A DNA stretch of 64,000 bases from Luzula sylvatica. Its lineage: Eukaryota > Streptophyta > Magnoliopsida > Poales > Juncaceae. This document shows, one piece after another, positions 22,313 to 34,345 of the stretch; within the stretch, counting starts at the first letter, position 1, and each line of letters opens with the position of its first letter. Under the pieces are notes generated by a model. The model had not been told where the DNA came from and did not search any database. It saw only the letters and a program-made list of their open reading frames with translations. Location: the NCBI GenBank assembly GCA_946800325.1, contig OX326961.1:13328215-13392214 (forward strand), given 5' to 3'. Both the position numbers and the translations under genes were made by a program.

Positions 22313-25300
22313 ATGTCAGATTTAGAAAATCTACTTCTCCAAGCAGCAGGTCGTACCGGCACGGGATCTAAATCCCAAAACCCTAATCATCGCGGATCCC
22401 ATTCCAATCGGCCTCCTCCTCAATACTCGGACTCGAGCGACTCAGATCCGGAACCGAAAAAGGAATATTCCACCCAGATTCCCTTGAAAAAACGCCACCA
22501 GGGGCAAAGCGGTCATTTCTCAGACGATGAAGACGGCAATTCAGACAGAGAAGATTCCTTTGGCTCTGATCTCTACAAGGACGAAGAGGACAAAGAGCAG
22601 TTAGAGAAAATGTCTGAACTGGACAGAGAAATGATCTTGGCGGATAGGAGTACGAGACGAGATGATTATCGTTTGAAGAAGATGGCCATGGCCAGATCAA
22701 CAGGTACAAAATAGAATATTAATAACTAAAACAGAATATCCGTGATCAATTTTCTATTTGATTTACAGGTGGCACGTCCACGCCAATGAGTGCCAAGGGA
22801 GGAATGGCCAAGAAGAGTGGTGGGGCCCACAACAGCAACAACACGCCAACGACTCGTGCGTCAGGAAGAGGAGCCGAGAAATCGAATGCGACACGAAGCG
22901 CATTAGACGAACTGAAAGCTCGACGAATGCGTCAGCAAGATCCTGAGGGGTATAGAAATAGACTCAAGGGTTTAGCGAACGACAGCCTGACAAGCCGTGA
23001 CAGGTCATCACCGCCACCACCGTCTTCGAGACGCCGAACCGGGTCCCCACCAACCGGACCCGGTAGTGACTCGGACACGCCGGCCCGACCCATTAACGAA
23101 GTGTTTATTGAAGATACGTCGACTCTGACCTTTGCTGATATTAAAGAGATTACAATTCGTCGGTCTAGACTCGTCAAGTGGTTCATGGACCCCTTTTTCG
23201 AAGACCTCCTCCCTGGTTACAATTCCTTTTTTAGAATATTTTATTTATCCTCTCAAATTTCTAAATATCATATTTACCCTTTCAGAAGTTGATAAAATAT
23301 GTCTTGGTTTAGTTTGGCAAATCTAGTTAAATTTGTCACATTGTTTTAAGATTTTTGAGATGGTAAATATGAATTTGTTTTGAAGGTTAAATACGATAAT
23401 TTCTTGATTTTTTTAAGGGTAAATATGTAAATCCTTCTTTGCCCTGGCAAGTTCTTTTTTCGAAAGGAGGATTTCCATATTTACCCTTATAAAAGTAAGT
23501 TAAAACAATATAAAAAATATCCTAACTAATAACCTAATGATAAATTAAAAATTTCCAAATATATCATGTTTTCATTTAACAAATCTAGTTGTATTAATAG
23601 AATGTTTACGGTTTGTTGAAATGGTAAGGTAAATATGATATTTTTTTTGAAGGTTAAATACGATAACTCTTGATTTTTTGAAGGGTAAATATGTAAATTC
23701 ATCTTTGCCCCCACAACTTCTTTTTTCGAAAGGGGGATTTACATATTTACCCTTATAAAAGTCCAAAATGTCGTATTTACCCTTCAAAAAGTATAGTTTT
23801 TGACCTTTTGAAACTTGCACAATATAAAAAATATCCTAACTATCAACTCAATGATAAAATTATAAATTTCCAAATATGTCATGGTTTCGTTCAACAAAGG
23901 GTAAATATGATATATTTTTTATTTCTGTATATAGGTTGTTTCGTGCGAGTAGGAATCGGAAAATTAAAATCAGGCCAAGCGAAATACCGTCTATGCATGG
24001 TAAAAAACGTGGACGCGACGGAACCAGACAAAACCTACCAACTCGAGCACTACACGACCGCCAAATACCTCAACCTCGTCTGGGACAACGACGGCAACGC
24101 AGCACGTTGGAAAATGACGTTGGTCTCTGACGCATCCCCTCTTGAACAGGAATTCCACGATTGGCTGAAAGCCGCGAACAACAACGACATGCGAATCCCC
24201 ACTCGTCAGGAAGTCTTCGAGAAAAAAGAAGCGATTAACAAAGCGGTGAATTTCGTGTATTCGGCTGCGACGGTCAAGCAGATGCTTCAGGATAAGAAGT
24301 CCGCGACTTTACGCCCCGCGAATGTGGCCGCGGAAAAGGATCGGTTGAGGAAGGAGTTGGAGAAGGCGAGGGCGAGGCGTGATGATGGTGAGGCTGCGAG
24401 GATTTTGAGTCGGTTGAGACAGTTAGAGCAGATCGGAGATAAGTCTAAAGAGGTACGGGTTATTTATGAATTTACCCTTCCAAAAAACCAAAAAACCAAA
24501 ATATCATATTTACCCTTCCAAAGGTACGGATTTATTTACGTATTTACCCTTCCAAAAAGCCAAAATATCATATTTACCCTTCCAGAAAACCAAAATATCA
24601 TATTTACCCTTCCAAAGGTACGGATTTATTTACGTATTTACCCTTCCAAAAAACCAAAATATCATATTTACCCTTCCTTAAATCCAAAATATCATATTTA
24701 CCCTTCCAAAGCTATGGATTTACTACGTATTTACCCTTCCGAAAAACCACAATATCATATTTACCCTTCCTTAAATCCAAAATATCATATTTACCCTTCC
24801 AAAGGTACGGATTTATTTACGTATTTGCCCTTCCAGAAACCCAAAATATCATATTTACCCTCCTTAAATCCAAAGGTGCGGATTTATTTACGTATTTACC
24901 ATTCCAAAAACCTAAAATATCAAATTTACCCTTCCTTAAATCCAAAATATCATATTTACCCTTCCAAAGGTAAGGATTTATTTACGTATTTACCCATCCA
25001 AAAACCCAAAATATCATATTACCCTCCCTTCAATCCAAAATATCATATTTACCCTTCCATAAATCCATACAATATGTTAAAAGTATGATGTTTTGATTTT
25101 TTGAAGTGTAAACATGACATTTTGGGTTTTTTGAAGGGTAAATGTGCAAATCACCCTAAAAGTTTGAATGTTCTGATTTGGATTGTTTGCAACGAGCAGG
25201 TTAATTCGAAGGCTGCCAGGCTGGCGGAGATGAATAGGAAGAATAGGCAGGAGAATTTTAAGAATGCATCGGAGATGAAACCGATGAATATGGATTTGAA

Positions 25301-25794
25301 AGCTGGCGAAGCGGGTTACGACCCGTTTTCTAGAAGGTGGACTCGTTCGAGGAATTATTACGCTAGTAAACCCGAAGAGGAAACTCCCAACGAAAATGAG
25401 AAAGGTATGTTGTTGTTATAATTGAAAGGGGTAATTTCGGTTTCATTGAAATGAATGTTTTGATGTAGTTGATGGGGGAAATGGAGAGGAAAATGGAGGG
25501 GTTAGAATGGAGGCAGCACAACAGGCGGCGGCAGGAGCGGGGAAATTAACGGATACGAACGCGCCGATTGACGGGGGGACGGAAGTGCACCAAATGCATG
25601 ATTTTGAAATACCGATTTCGTTAACGGGTCTGCAACGACTGGGTAACGGGCCTGACAGGGTATTTTTGGGGATTCTGAGGAGGAAGCAAAGGACGGAGGC
25701 GACTATGGGGGTAAGGATTGACGAGCATGATGGGCGACGTCACGCGTTGACTCTGACTGTTAGTGATTATAAGAGGCGAAGAGGCTTGCTTTGA
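22313..25794 (+). CDS. VIP5: RTF1 homologue, PAF1 complex subunit (VIP5-like), five exons
   Basis: Exons 22313-22703, 22769-23215, 23935-24452, 25200-25404 and 25469-25794 join in frame with GT-AG junctions to give 628 aa, close to the usual plant length (about 640). An acidic/serine-rich N-terminus (SDSSDSDPEPKKE, SDDEDGNSDREDSFGSD) precedes a basic linker. The Plus3 domain starts near residue 250 (TFADIKEITIRRSRLVKWFM) and crosses the exon 2/3 junction into GCFVRVGIG. A charged coiled coil follows (about 400-455, EKDRLRKELEKARARRDDGE). RTF1 binds SPT5 and elongating RNA polymerase II, and with PAF1C promotes H2B ubiquitination and H3K4 methylation in the nucleus; in plants this sustains FLC expression. 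Introns 2 and 3 are filled with transposon-like repeats. A rearranged partial copy lies at 33502-34345. Confidence 0.93.
23240..23934. repeat. Duplicated hairpin repeat in RTF1 intron 2
   Basis: Two tandem copies with a period near 266 bp (for example AAGGGTAAATATGTAAAT at 23415 and 23681). Each holds an inverted pair, AAGGGTAAATATGTAAATCC then GGATTTCCATATTTACCCTT, about 50 bp apart, able to fold. The same AATATGATAT/ATTTACCCTT words recur in intron 3, at 33.7 kb, and as terminal repeats of the foldback elements at 35.2-37.0 kb. Confidence 0.7.
24466..25078. repeat. Tandem ATATCATATTTACCCTTCC array in RTF1 intron 3
   Basis: About 600 bp made of two alternating modules: 'ccaaaatatcatatttaccc' plus 'ttcc(ttaaat)', and a longer one containing 'ggtacggatttatttacg' and 'tatttacccttcc'. 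The array begins 14 bp after the intron 3 donor. It contains no in-frame stop in the exon 3 frame until 25086-25088, so the reading frame stays open for about 210 codons if the intron is retained. Confidence 0.8.
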
Positions 25795-26191
25795 TGTCCG
25801 TTTTGGGGTTCTTTAGGGTTTTGGAATGTATGGTTGTAGTGAATATGCAAAGATATCTATGGTAAGTGTTAAAAGCAATTAATTATAATTATAAGTCGAG
25901 ATCAGATTCGAATTAGTAGTAACGAAGTTAGGAATTGAATTAAAAAAAAAAATGTTCGTTAGAAAATTGAAGTAAGAAGCTCAGACAGAAAAAATTGAAA
26001 AATTAAGATACAATCAAGAAAAAAGGAACTTTGATATTCACTAAAGATGGAACAAAAAACATCAAACTTTGACATTCACAGGCAATTTTCCATAATTTTC
26101 AAGTCATTCTAAAGATGGAACAAAAAACATCAAACTAAAATACGTTTACAGTCAACAAATAAAACCATCAGTCAACAAATAAAACCATCAG
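25795..26191. other. Convergent 3' regions of RTF1 and the C2H2 gene
   Basis: No coding sequence. It holds the RTF1 3' UTR, also present at 34134-34345, and the C2H2 gene 3' end. A 19-bp unit containing 'aaataaaaccatcagtca' is repeated at 26156-26194. The duplicated phrase 'aaagatggaacaaaaaacatcaaac' occurs at 26043 and 26112. Confidence 0.55.
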
Positions 26192-27083
26192 TCAGTTTAC
26201 AGCGTTAGAGTGACCCGTCTCATTTGGCTCATTCGGCGAATCCGGCTCATCCGACTCATTCGTCTCTTTCGCCTCATTCGGCTCTTCGGACTGCTCTATT
26301 CTCTTGAGGCTTGCATGGAGCTACAACACATATCACGAGTTCTTATAAAAAACGATTATAAATAAAATTTGATCAAATAAAATAAACTAATTCAGAAAAG
26401 ACATACCTTTTGAGAGTTATACCCGACCAAATAAGAGCCTTCCCCGGTACGAAAGCCAGAGCCTGAGGATTCGCCGGGACCCGATTTGACTTGACGCACC
26501 TGTTAAGGTAATTAAAAACTTTACATATAAATTCAAAGAAAAACAGAATACACATATTAACAATAAATCACTTACATATATAGGCGACGTCTCTTCCAAA
26601 TCCAGATCCTCATCATCAAGTACAGGTTTAAAACTAGGATCATACAAGGGTTCGAAGGTCTTTACAAAATCTTTGGGAACCTAAAAAGAAAAAAGCATTA
26701 AAAGAAATATGAATATAATAAAAAATATGAATACAGGTAAGTACCGTCAATAAATAACAGTCCGTCTTCTCCACCGCTTGATTGCAATTCTCGCAGTACT
26801 CTAGTCCCCTATGTTTCTTACTTTTAGCATGACTTTTCTGGCCATTATAACTAGGGAATCTGATTCCACAGCGAAAGCATGAAGTGATGAAATTTTCTGC
26901 TTCACTGCTAAAACGGTTTCGTTTTCCACAGGGGATTATTTCCCCCAGGTAGAAATCTGGTGGAGAATTTTTTTCCTGAAAAAACAACGTATAAATCATA
27001 AATATTCGAATGAAATGATAATCCAATAACAAACAAATAAAAGGAGAAACACTGACCTTATCCCTCTTATTTTTCTTTCCCAT
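26192..27083 (-). CDS. Small C2H2 zinc-finger protein of unknown family, five exons
   Basis: Exons (minus strand) 27083-27057, 26975-26745, 26680-26576, 26499-26407 and 26320-26192, all GT-AG and phase 0, give 194 aa. It begins MGKKNKRDK. Exon 2 holds a C2H2 finger of spacing Cys-X2-Cys-X12-His-X5-His (CFRCGIRFPSYNGQKSHAKS then KKH), close to the U1/JAZ type. A CENCNQ pair follows that may bind a second metal. The rest is low-complexity: an acidic patch DDEDLDLEE, a Gly/Ser segment, and a repeating tail of NE and PNE units (NEAKETNESDEPDSPNEPNE). The conserved splice sites argue for a real gene, probably nuclear and RNA- or DNA-binding. I do not recognise the family. A truncated, donor-less copy lies near 40.0-40.26 kb. 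Confidence 0.68.
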
Positions 27084-27757
27084 TGTGAAGATATGCTTGA
27101 GGGGAGTCGAAAATCCTCTGGAGAGTGATAGGGACAGAGAATGGAGTGATGGGTCGAGATGGAGTGATGGGTCGAAAATCTTCACTGGAGAGTGATAGTC
27201 GAAAATCTGGTGTAGAAATCTCCACTGAAACTCTCTACAGTACAGGACTCCAACAGCAGCACCGAGAGTGGAGTGATGGGTCGGGGAGAGAGAGGAAGGG
27301 TCGGGGAGAGAGAGAAGGAGATCGTGGGCGAGAGGGAGGGTGATAGGCGAGTCAATTTGAACTTCTAATCTGATTTTCTGAGGAAAGGACTTGATGGATT
27401 TTCTGATGAAAGGACTTTAAGTGAGGTTCACGTGGAAAGGCTGCCACAGAGAATCATCACCGATAATAGTGGATTGGTTTGGAGTGTGTGGATTTGCTGT
27501 GAGGAATTCTGTACAGTCTTTGGTGTTGTTGAAAATTTAACACACATAAAATTTATAATATACTATACCGTTCAGAAATAATAATGAATGTTTTGATGTC
27601 AAAGAAATAAAGGGAATGTTTGATTTTAAGATGTATAATAAACATTATATAATACTAAGTATGACAAAATAAAAATACATTCAAGACCAGGCGTGTAAGT
27701 TAAATAGTGCATGTACTAGTAATGCATCTATCTAGTTGGACAAGAGATTAATATAAA
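27084..27757. repeat. C2H2 gene upstream region with GA-rich repeats
   Basis: 27110-27340 is purine-rich on the plus strand with repeated 'ggagtgatgggtcg' (at least four times) and 'gagagtgatag' units. Part of it recurs near 40215-40320 with the gene fragment. 27680-27735 shares a 50-bp sequence ('caagaccaggcgtgtaagtt') with 41092-41145. No gene. Confidence 0.55.
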
Positions 27758-30700
27758 CTAGCGTTGGACCCGCGCAAATGCGCGGGTTTGTTTTTTGAGA
27801 TTTAATTTTTGATGAGTCAGACTTTAGATATGCTTTTGATTTTGCGAGTTATTGGTTTTGCAAGTTATGGTGAGTTCATAAATGTTCTTTGCGAGTGTGA
27901 ATTTTTGTTGTTGCTTAAATTGAAAAACATGAAATATATTTGATCTGGGTCGTTCCCGACACAGTTGATGCTTAGTTCATTATTATGTAAATCAAAGCAT
28001 AACATAAACTACGTAGTTATGTTTAAAAAAACATAATAGGGATTGTTTTATGTTGGTCGAATTGGAACATTTGATGCGTCGAAAGAGGCATTTCGTAAGA
28101 CTTGATCCTCCTTCATCACGTCCTCCTTCTTCATCGCACTCTCCTTCCATTCGCAGAGGCGATTCAAAGACTTGATCCTTTCGACTCCTTTTATCTGAAG
28201 AAGACCAAGGGTACTTTCGTAATTTTTCCGAAATGAAACAAAAAATATACAAACAAAATTATGAAATATTTGAGACTTTTTATGGATAATAGATTTCTGA
28301 AAAATAAATTATAGCCCAGATTTTTATATACATACATTCTTCGCAGGTGCAAGATCTTTGTCATCGTCTGAATGAAAACAGCCAAATCATCGCCGTTGCC
28401 TCTGATACGTCGTCGCCTATTACATGACCTCTAATCCGACATTCTAACTATTACCAAACCCGCCTCCGACTCGTCAAAGACTCACTTCCGACCCATCCCA
28501 GGCCCACTCCAGACACATCGCAGGCCATTTTCCGACCGCTCCAAGCCCATATCAGCATAATATGCCTCGTCATTGCTGCTGCAAATGACCACATCAATCC
28601 TGAAAGTTGGAAAATAATGAATCGCATCACAACCTGAACCACGAAAGTACCCTATAAAATGATAATTCAATAAAGATAATTAAAATTACTAAATAAAATA
28701 ACTGAAATACATACTTGTTGGCGAGCACGTTAAAGCTCTTGTTCGAGTTGTGGGAGCTTGAGCTCGCTACTTATGAACTGTCAGCATATGCCTTCAAAAT
28801 GAACAGGAAGAGAATTAAAGCAAAATTATAAATTATGATATCAATAATTAAGAATAAATAATATACAAAAAGGCCTTTTTTAGTAATAAATTAATCGAAA
28901 AAATTATATATGTGATTATTATGCATATAAACCCAAATCTTATGAAAAATTACCTTTTTCATTTACTCTCTTGTTCTTTAAATTTCATCCAAAGATTCTT
29001 CAACCCCATATTCACCATGATTCTCTTTTCCTGATTATATGAAATAATTCATATTTTAATTAAGTTTAATTTGAAAATTAGTTAAGAGTTTAATAAAAAT
29101 AGTCTAATTAATGAGAAAATAACCTCAACAAAGCTAACATCCATGATTCTCTTTTCCGATCTTTTTAACCTAACTGAAACAATTAATAAAAATAAGATGT
29201 TCAAAAGCAAGAGAAGTGTGAAATTCAAATTATAATGTCAGAGCTGTACTTACCAAGTCATTGACATCATCAGAGGTCCACTTGTATTCATTTGTATTGA
29301 CAAATCTACAAGGGTTTAATTTAAAAAATAATTATAAGCTTCGTGATTAAAATTGTAAATCAAATAATATAAAGAGAAAATAAAGGAAGTTACGGGAGAA
29401 AATCAGGAACGATCAAATCGATTTCATATCTATCTTTACCAGTCGCGACGCTCTTCTCCTAATATTTATGCATCATTTCATCGTTGCAACATCTCAATTG
29501 AGCAAACAGACTTTTCAATTGGATATCTACAAAGCTGGACAAATATTTCACGTAAATGACAAAAATACCCTTGATGTATATATTTGTCTTACTCAGGTTT
29601 TTTCGTCAGATTCGTTTTCCTGGAGTTTGTTTCTGCTCATTTTTTTGATCTTAGAACCCCTAAATAGCATTTGTTACTTGTCTTAATGTCTGTTCTTGTG
29701 TGGTATTTCATCACAGATCAGAGAAGAGAAGCAAAAACATCAAAGATAAAGATAGGAGAAAACATAAGTAAGGGTTTAAAACTGGCTTCCATTAAGAATT
29801 TCTTTTTGACAATTAATTGAGAACAGGACCGAGTAAAATCTGGAGAAGAAACCAGTTTTGGAGAGTAATTAGAGGCAATCCATGATTTTACATATCCGAT
29901 TCAATCATGAAATAAAGCATTTTCGACCCAACCCGAACCAACAATTTTCATCGACATTCAAAGGAATTCAGAACTTTCGGAGCACAAATAGAGAAATTTC
30001 AGGATTCTTGTGTTACTCGTCTCTCGCTGCATGCGATCCAGTTCTAGACAAAATCATAAACCATCCAGTCATTCAATTCTCATCGAACAACTCATATCAA
30101 ATCCAAAGAGCGACAGCGGCAAGAATTACATCAATCTAAAGAGAGACAATGAAGGAGCTTCCAGAATAGAGACAATCATGAAATGAATCATTTCCGACCC
30201 AATCGAACAGAAATCAAGTGTAAAGTTTATTTAAAACAATCAAACCCAACAAACTTGAATCGACACAAACCGAACTATCAAAAACCAAACTATCAATATG
30301 ACAGTAGGTCATGTTCAGTACTAATACAAATCATTCGATCCCACAATCGAAACTATCACAAGTCAACTGAATCTACAATCCAACCATTCCAGTTCATGTC
30401 ATGATATGAAATGCTGGTATCACATCTAGCCCGACAAATCTCATTCAATACCAAGAAAAGCACACTAAACCCACAATCCAACCATACCAGTTTCTGCCAT
30501 GATATCAAATACTGGTAGGAAATTTGGAAACTAAAATCCAAACATTTTCATTGGAAAAATCACTGCAATAGACTGCCAATCATGAGAAAACATAGCGGGA
30601 CAACATCAAATCAGAACGAAATGAGAAAACGCAATAAAATCTGTGAGAAAAGCATGTTAAAAAAGGGAAAAATTCGCAAGAACACTGAAATAGTAGTGGC

Positions 30701-31277
30701 AGTCAGGAGGAAACAGAAAGGGACTGCAAGAAATAAGAAATAAATGAGAAAACACGGCGAGATTAGGGAGAAAAACATGTAAAAGACGAAAAAACGTAAG
30801 AAAAAGACAAACACAGCTAGATCAAGGAGAAAATCATGGCAAAAAAAAAAAAAAAACATGCTCTTAACAGCACCAACAACTCCAACCGAGCTCCGAATTC
30901 ATATGCAAAAGAAAATGAAAGAAGAACTAATCAAATACCAGATGAGCAAAACAAAGAGGACGCACAAATTTTTCACCCAATAATCGCCCGTAAAATCGCC
31001 CTGCGGCTAGGGCTTGCGAAAGCTAGGGTTTGACGGCAGAGAGAGGGAATGAGAAGAAAGAGAGAGAATAGAGTATATGAGTTGCATGCATATTTTTCTG
31101 AATGGACACACCACATCGTGGTCCAGACATAAGTTTTGTCTTACCCGTCTCTCGGCTCATGTGAGCCGGGTGTAAACAAAATCGGGCCATCATGAACCAT
31201 CAGATTATGATCAGACGGTTCAAATTGAAATTGATGACGTGGCCGAATGAGGTGAAGAGAAAATGTTCAGGATTAGA
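27758..31277 (-). mobile_element. Helitron A (non-autonomous), 3' end at 27758
   Basis: On the minus strand the element ends with an 8-bp-stem hairpin (CCCGCGCA-TT-TGCGCGGG, 27769-27786), a 7-base spacer and CTAG (27758-27761) followed by T, the canonical Helitron 3' end. The start is placed at 31277 (TC preceded by A on the minus strand) by resemblance to the corresponding region of Helitron B; this boundary is tentative. The interior (28035-28620) matches 43290-43860 in Helitron B. It encodes no Rep/Hel protein. 30880-31060 looks like a captured plant leader ('aaaccctagctttcgc' on the minus strand). The short ORFs inside are not convincing genes. Confidence 0.62.
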
Positions 31278-31739
31278 TCTATTTATAATTATAATATAAC
31301 TAAACAAGTATAACATTTAGATTGTTTGGATGCATTAGTTTTTTTTCTCAAATATTAGATGGTTAATTTCTAGGGATTGAGATTGTCAAAAGTGAAATCC
31401 TAGAGGGTATAAATTTTTTAAGGATTCATGTAATGTTATATTTGGATGTAATTTAAGGAATTCTATGAAAATATTTTAATAAATAATTTACTTGTATTAT
31501 TTTATATAATATAATAAATTTTAATTTAACAATATGATATATATAGTATATAGTATAGTATAGTACATTATGATATGATATCCTATAATGTATATGATAT
31601 AATATAATAATTTTGATCTTGGTCTATAATTTGGATATTTTGTTAAACTTTATGATATGATATAGTATAGTACATTATGATATGATATCCTATAATATAT
31701 ATAATATAATAATTTTGTTAAACTTTATGACTCTCATAT
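31278..31739. repeat. AT-rich DNA with duplicated 'agtatagtacattatgatatgatatcct' unit
   Basis: A unit containing TATAGTATAGTACATTATGA followed by TATGATATCCTATAAT appears at about 31545-31610 and 31655-31710. No coding potential. Confidence 0.5.
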
Positions 31740-32455
31740 TCCTAAAGATTTATGGCCATAAATCTTAATTAATTGCAATCTTATCATTAAACTTTAATTG
31801 AAATTGCATAATCTTATCGTTAAACGTTAATTAATTAATTGCTTAATCTTTGAAATTTATTCTGAAAATTTGTAGATCTTTTTAAGGACTATAATTTGGA
31901 TTTTTTTTTTTTTTGTAATTTTGAATTATAACATTAGCTCTCAAAATCGTCCAAAAAAAAAATACTAAAATAGGACACATATAAAATATTTTTTGAGAGC
32001 AGATTTTGCCTCTTACCTTGCCATCGCATGTATGAACATGAAATAAATATTGCCATGTCCAAGAACATGAAATAGACGTATAATGTTTACTAAAAAAATA
32101 ATTTTTGAAGTTTATTGTGAAAATTTGTAGATTTTTTTTAAGTACAATAATTTGGATATTGTTTTTTTTGTAATTTTGAATTGTAACGTTAGCTCTCAAA
32201 ATCATCCAGAAAAATACTGGACGATTTGATATTATTCTGGACATGGCAATTAATTAATTAAGGTTTTAAGGTTTAATGATAAGATTATGCAATTTCAATT
32301 AAGATTTAATGATAATATTATGAACTCGCTTCAATCAATTAAGATTATGCAATTAATTAATTAAGGTTTAATGATAAGATTATGCAATTTCAATTAAGGT
32401 TTAATGATAAGATTATGCAATTTCATTTAATTAAGATTTATGGCCATAAAACTTT
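31740..32455. mobile_element. Foldback element with palindromic ends
   Basis: The left arm begins with a perfect 22-bp palindrome at 31745-31766 centred on GGCC (AAGATTTATG/CATAAATCTT). The right end has a near copy at 32433-32454. Between them both arms are built from 'ttgaaattgcataatcttat' repeats in opposite orientation. The centre holds two copies of a 115-bp segment (about 31850-31970 and 32102-32218) with 'gtaacgttagctctcaaaat'. This is a transposon-like foldback; the class cannot be assigned. Confidence 0.55.
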
Positions 32456-32642
32456 AATTTCTAAACAAATATCAATATGGCAATATGGCCCATATGGCAG
32501 TAAATTCACATATGTCCCTGCCGTATTCTCCATATTTGTACTATTGCATTTAATTAACGTGATAATTAGAACATATCATTAAAAATTCATTAATATTTAT
32601 TTAAATTTATGAATTGGAACTAATGTTAATTACGTATTAAAT

Positions 32643-32949
32643 TAATAGCTAACATGTGTCAGTTATCATGTTAATTAAATAAATTAACCTAGAACATAGA
32701 GCATGTTAGGATACAATTTGGGGAAGAACATAAATTTTTCAATTGCAAATTAAAAAAAAGGGACACATGTCTCTTTTTCATGCTATGTTACCGTTAATAG
32801 CTAACATGTGTCAATTATCATGTTAATTAAATAAATTAACTTAGAACATAAAACATGTTAGGATACAATTTGGGGAAGAATATAAAATTTTCAATTGACA
32901 ATTAAAAAAAAGGGACACGTGTCTCTTTTTCATGCTATGTTACCGATTA
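32643..32949. repeat. Tandem duplication, 153-bp unit
   Basis: Two head-to-tail copies (32643-32795 and 32796-32949) sharing 'aatagctaacatgtgtca', 'catgttaggatacaatttgg' and 'gggacac(a/g)tgtctc', with only scattered differences. No coding content. Confidence 0.75.
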
Positions 32950-33015
32950 TAGCTATGTATAATTTACTTTTATGTGCCTGTACTAGTAATGCATATATGT
33001 ATGTGCCATCACTGG

Positions 33016-33460
33016 ACTTTGGTACTGACTAGCAGTAGGAACTCCACTGGAGGCTCACGTCTTGTATGTTGTTATAAGGAGACTGCATCGGCGTTTTTCT
33101 TCGAAAATTCGTTGGTTCCGTTCACGCCACACCTTCCAAATTGTTGCGAGCCAGAGATTATCCCATTTAGAAGATTCCGGTACACCCGCCTTCATTCTCG
33201 TTGTTATAACTACTCGATGGAGTTGGCTCCTACCCTGATATTTGGCTTGACCATTAGCCACACTACTCGGACGAATGGGCAACTGCAAAAGAGATGATGC
33301 ACTGATTCGCTGGAGCTTGCGCAATCGTGAGGCCATCCACACTTTGAAAGGTTGTCGGCGGTGAGCACCCGGTTATTGAGAACTAGCGACCCGAATAGCT
33401 TGACTTTCACCGGAGCTTTGATCTTGAAGAGGTGTCGGGTCCATCGGCACTCCAAAGGAC
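33016..33460 (-). pseudogene. LINE reverse transcriptase 3' fragment (zf-RVT region)
   Basis: On the minus strand one frame reads IKAPVKVKLFGSLVLNNRVL, ADNLSKCGWPHDC and ESVHHLFCSCPFVRVVW. This is the zinc-binding reverse-transcriptase domain of plant LINEs (C...HLFxxC...W). A shifted frame continues with LATIWKVWRERNQRIFEEKR. The domain sits near the end of the LINE ORF2. Only this tail is present, with a frameshift, so it is dead. About 145 bp of it (33028-33173) recurs at 41206-41349. Confidence 0.75.
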
Positions 33461-33501
33461 AGAAGCAAAGGAGGAAGCGAAGGATCGTGAAGAGGTGTCG
33501 G

Positions 33502-34345
33502 GTCCGAATGGCTTGACCATTTTTGGGGATTTTGTGGAGGAAGCAAAGGACAGAAGCTACTATGGGGATGAGGATTGACGAGCTTGATGGGCGACGTCAC
33601 GCGTTGACTACGACTGTTACTGATTATAAGCGGCGATAATATCATGGTATTTACCCTTTCAAAATTGGAACAATATACAAAATATCCTAACTATTAACGC
33701 AAAACAGCATGGTTAAATTTAACAAATCTAGTTATATTAATAGAACGTTTACGACTTATTAAGAGGGTAAATATGATATATTTTTTTATTTTGGCATATA
33801 GGTTGTTTCGTGCGAGTAGGAATCGGAAAATTAAAATCAGGCCAAGCGAAATACTGTCTATGCATGGTAAAAGAATGTGGACCCGAACCGAATCAGACAA
33901 AACCTACCAACTCGAGCACTACACGACGCCCAATATACCTCAACCCCTCGTCTGGGACAAGGACAACAACGATAACGCAGCATGTTGGAAAATGACGTTG
34001 GTCTCTGACGCGTCTTCTCTCAAACAGGAATAGCAACGACTATGGGGGTGAGGAGCGACGAGCATGATGGGCGATGTCACTCGTTGACTCTGACTGTTAG
34101 TGATTATAAGAGGCGAAGAGGCTTGCTTTGATGTCCGTTTTGGGGTTCTTTAGGGTTTTGGAATGTATGGTTGTAGTGAATATGCAAAGATATCTATGGT
34201 AAGTGTTAAAATCAATTAAGAATAATTATAACTCCAGATCAGATTCGAATTAGTAGTAACGAAGTTAGGAATTGAATTAATAAAAAAAAGTTCGTTAGAA
34301 AATTGGAGTAAGAAGCTCAGACAGAAAAAGTTGATATCTTGTCAA
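33502..34345 (+). pseudogene. Rearranged partial duplicate of the RTF1 gene
   Basis: Three blocks of the RTF1 gene joined out of order: 33502-33640 matches the end of exon 5 (about 25660-25785); 33641-34029 matches the 3' part of intron 2 and the start of exon 3 (about 23750-24150, GCFVRVGIGKLKSGQAKY); 34030-34345 matches exon 5 again plus 3' UTR (25698-25990). Intron sequence is retained, so it arose by DNA-level duplication and not retroposition. Exon 5 blocks flank the middle block, and the frame is broken. It makes no Plus3 domain. Confidence 0.85.

Noticed and set aside
23808..25088. Single 426-codon gene overlapping RTF1 exon 3
   Set aside because: It is exon 3 of RTF1 plus flanking intron sequence; kept only as an intron-retention observation.
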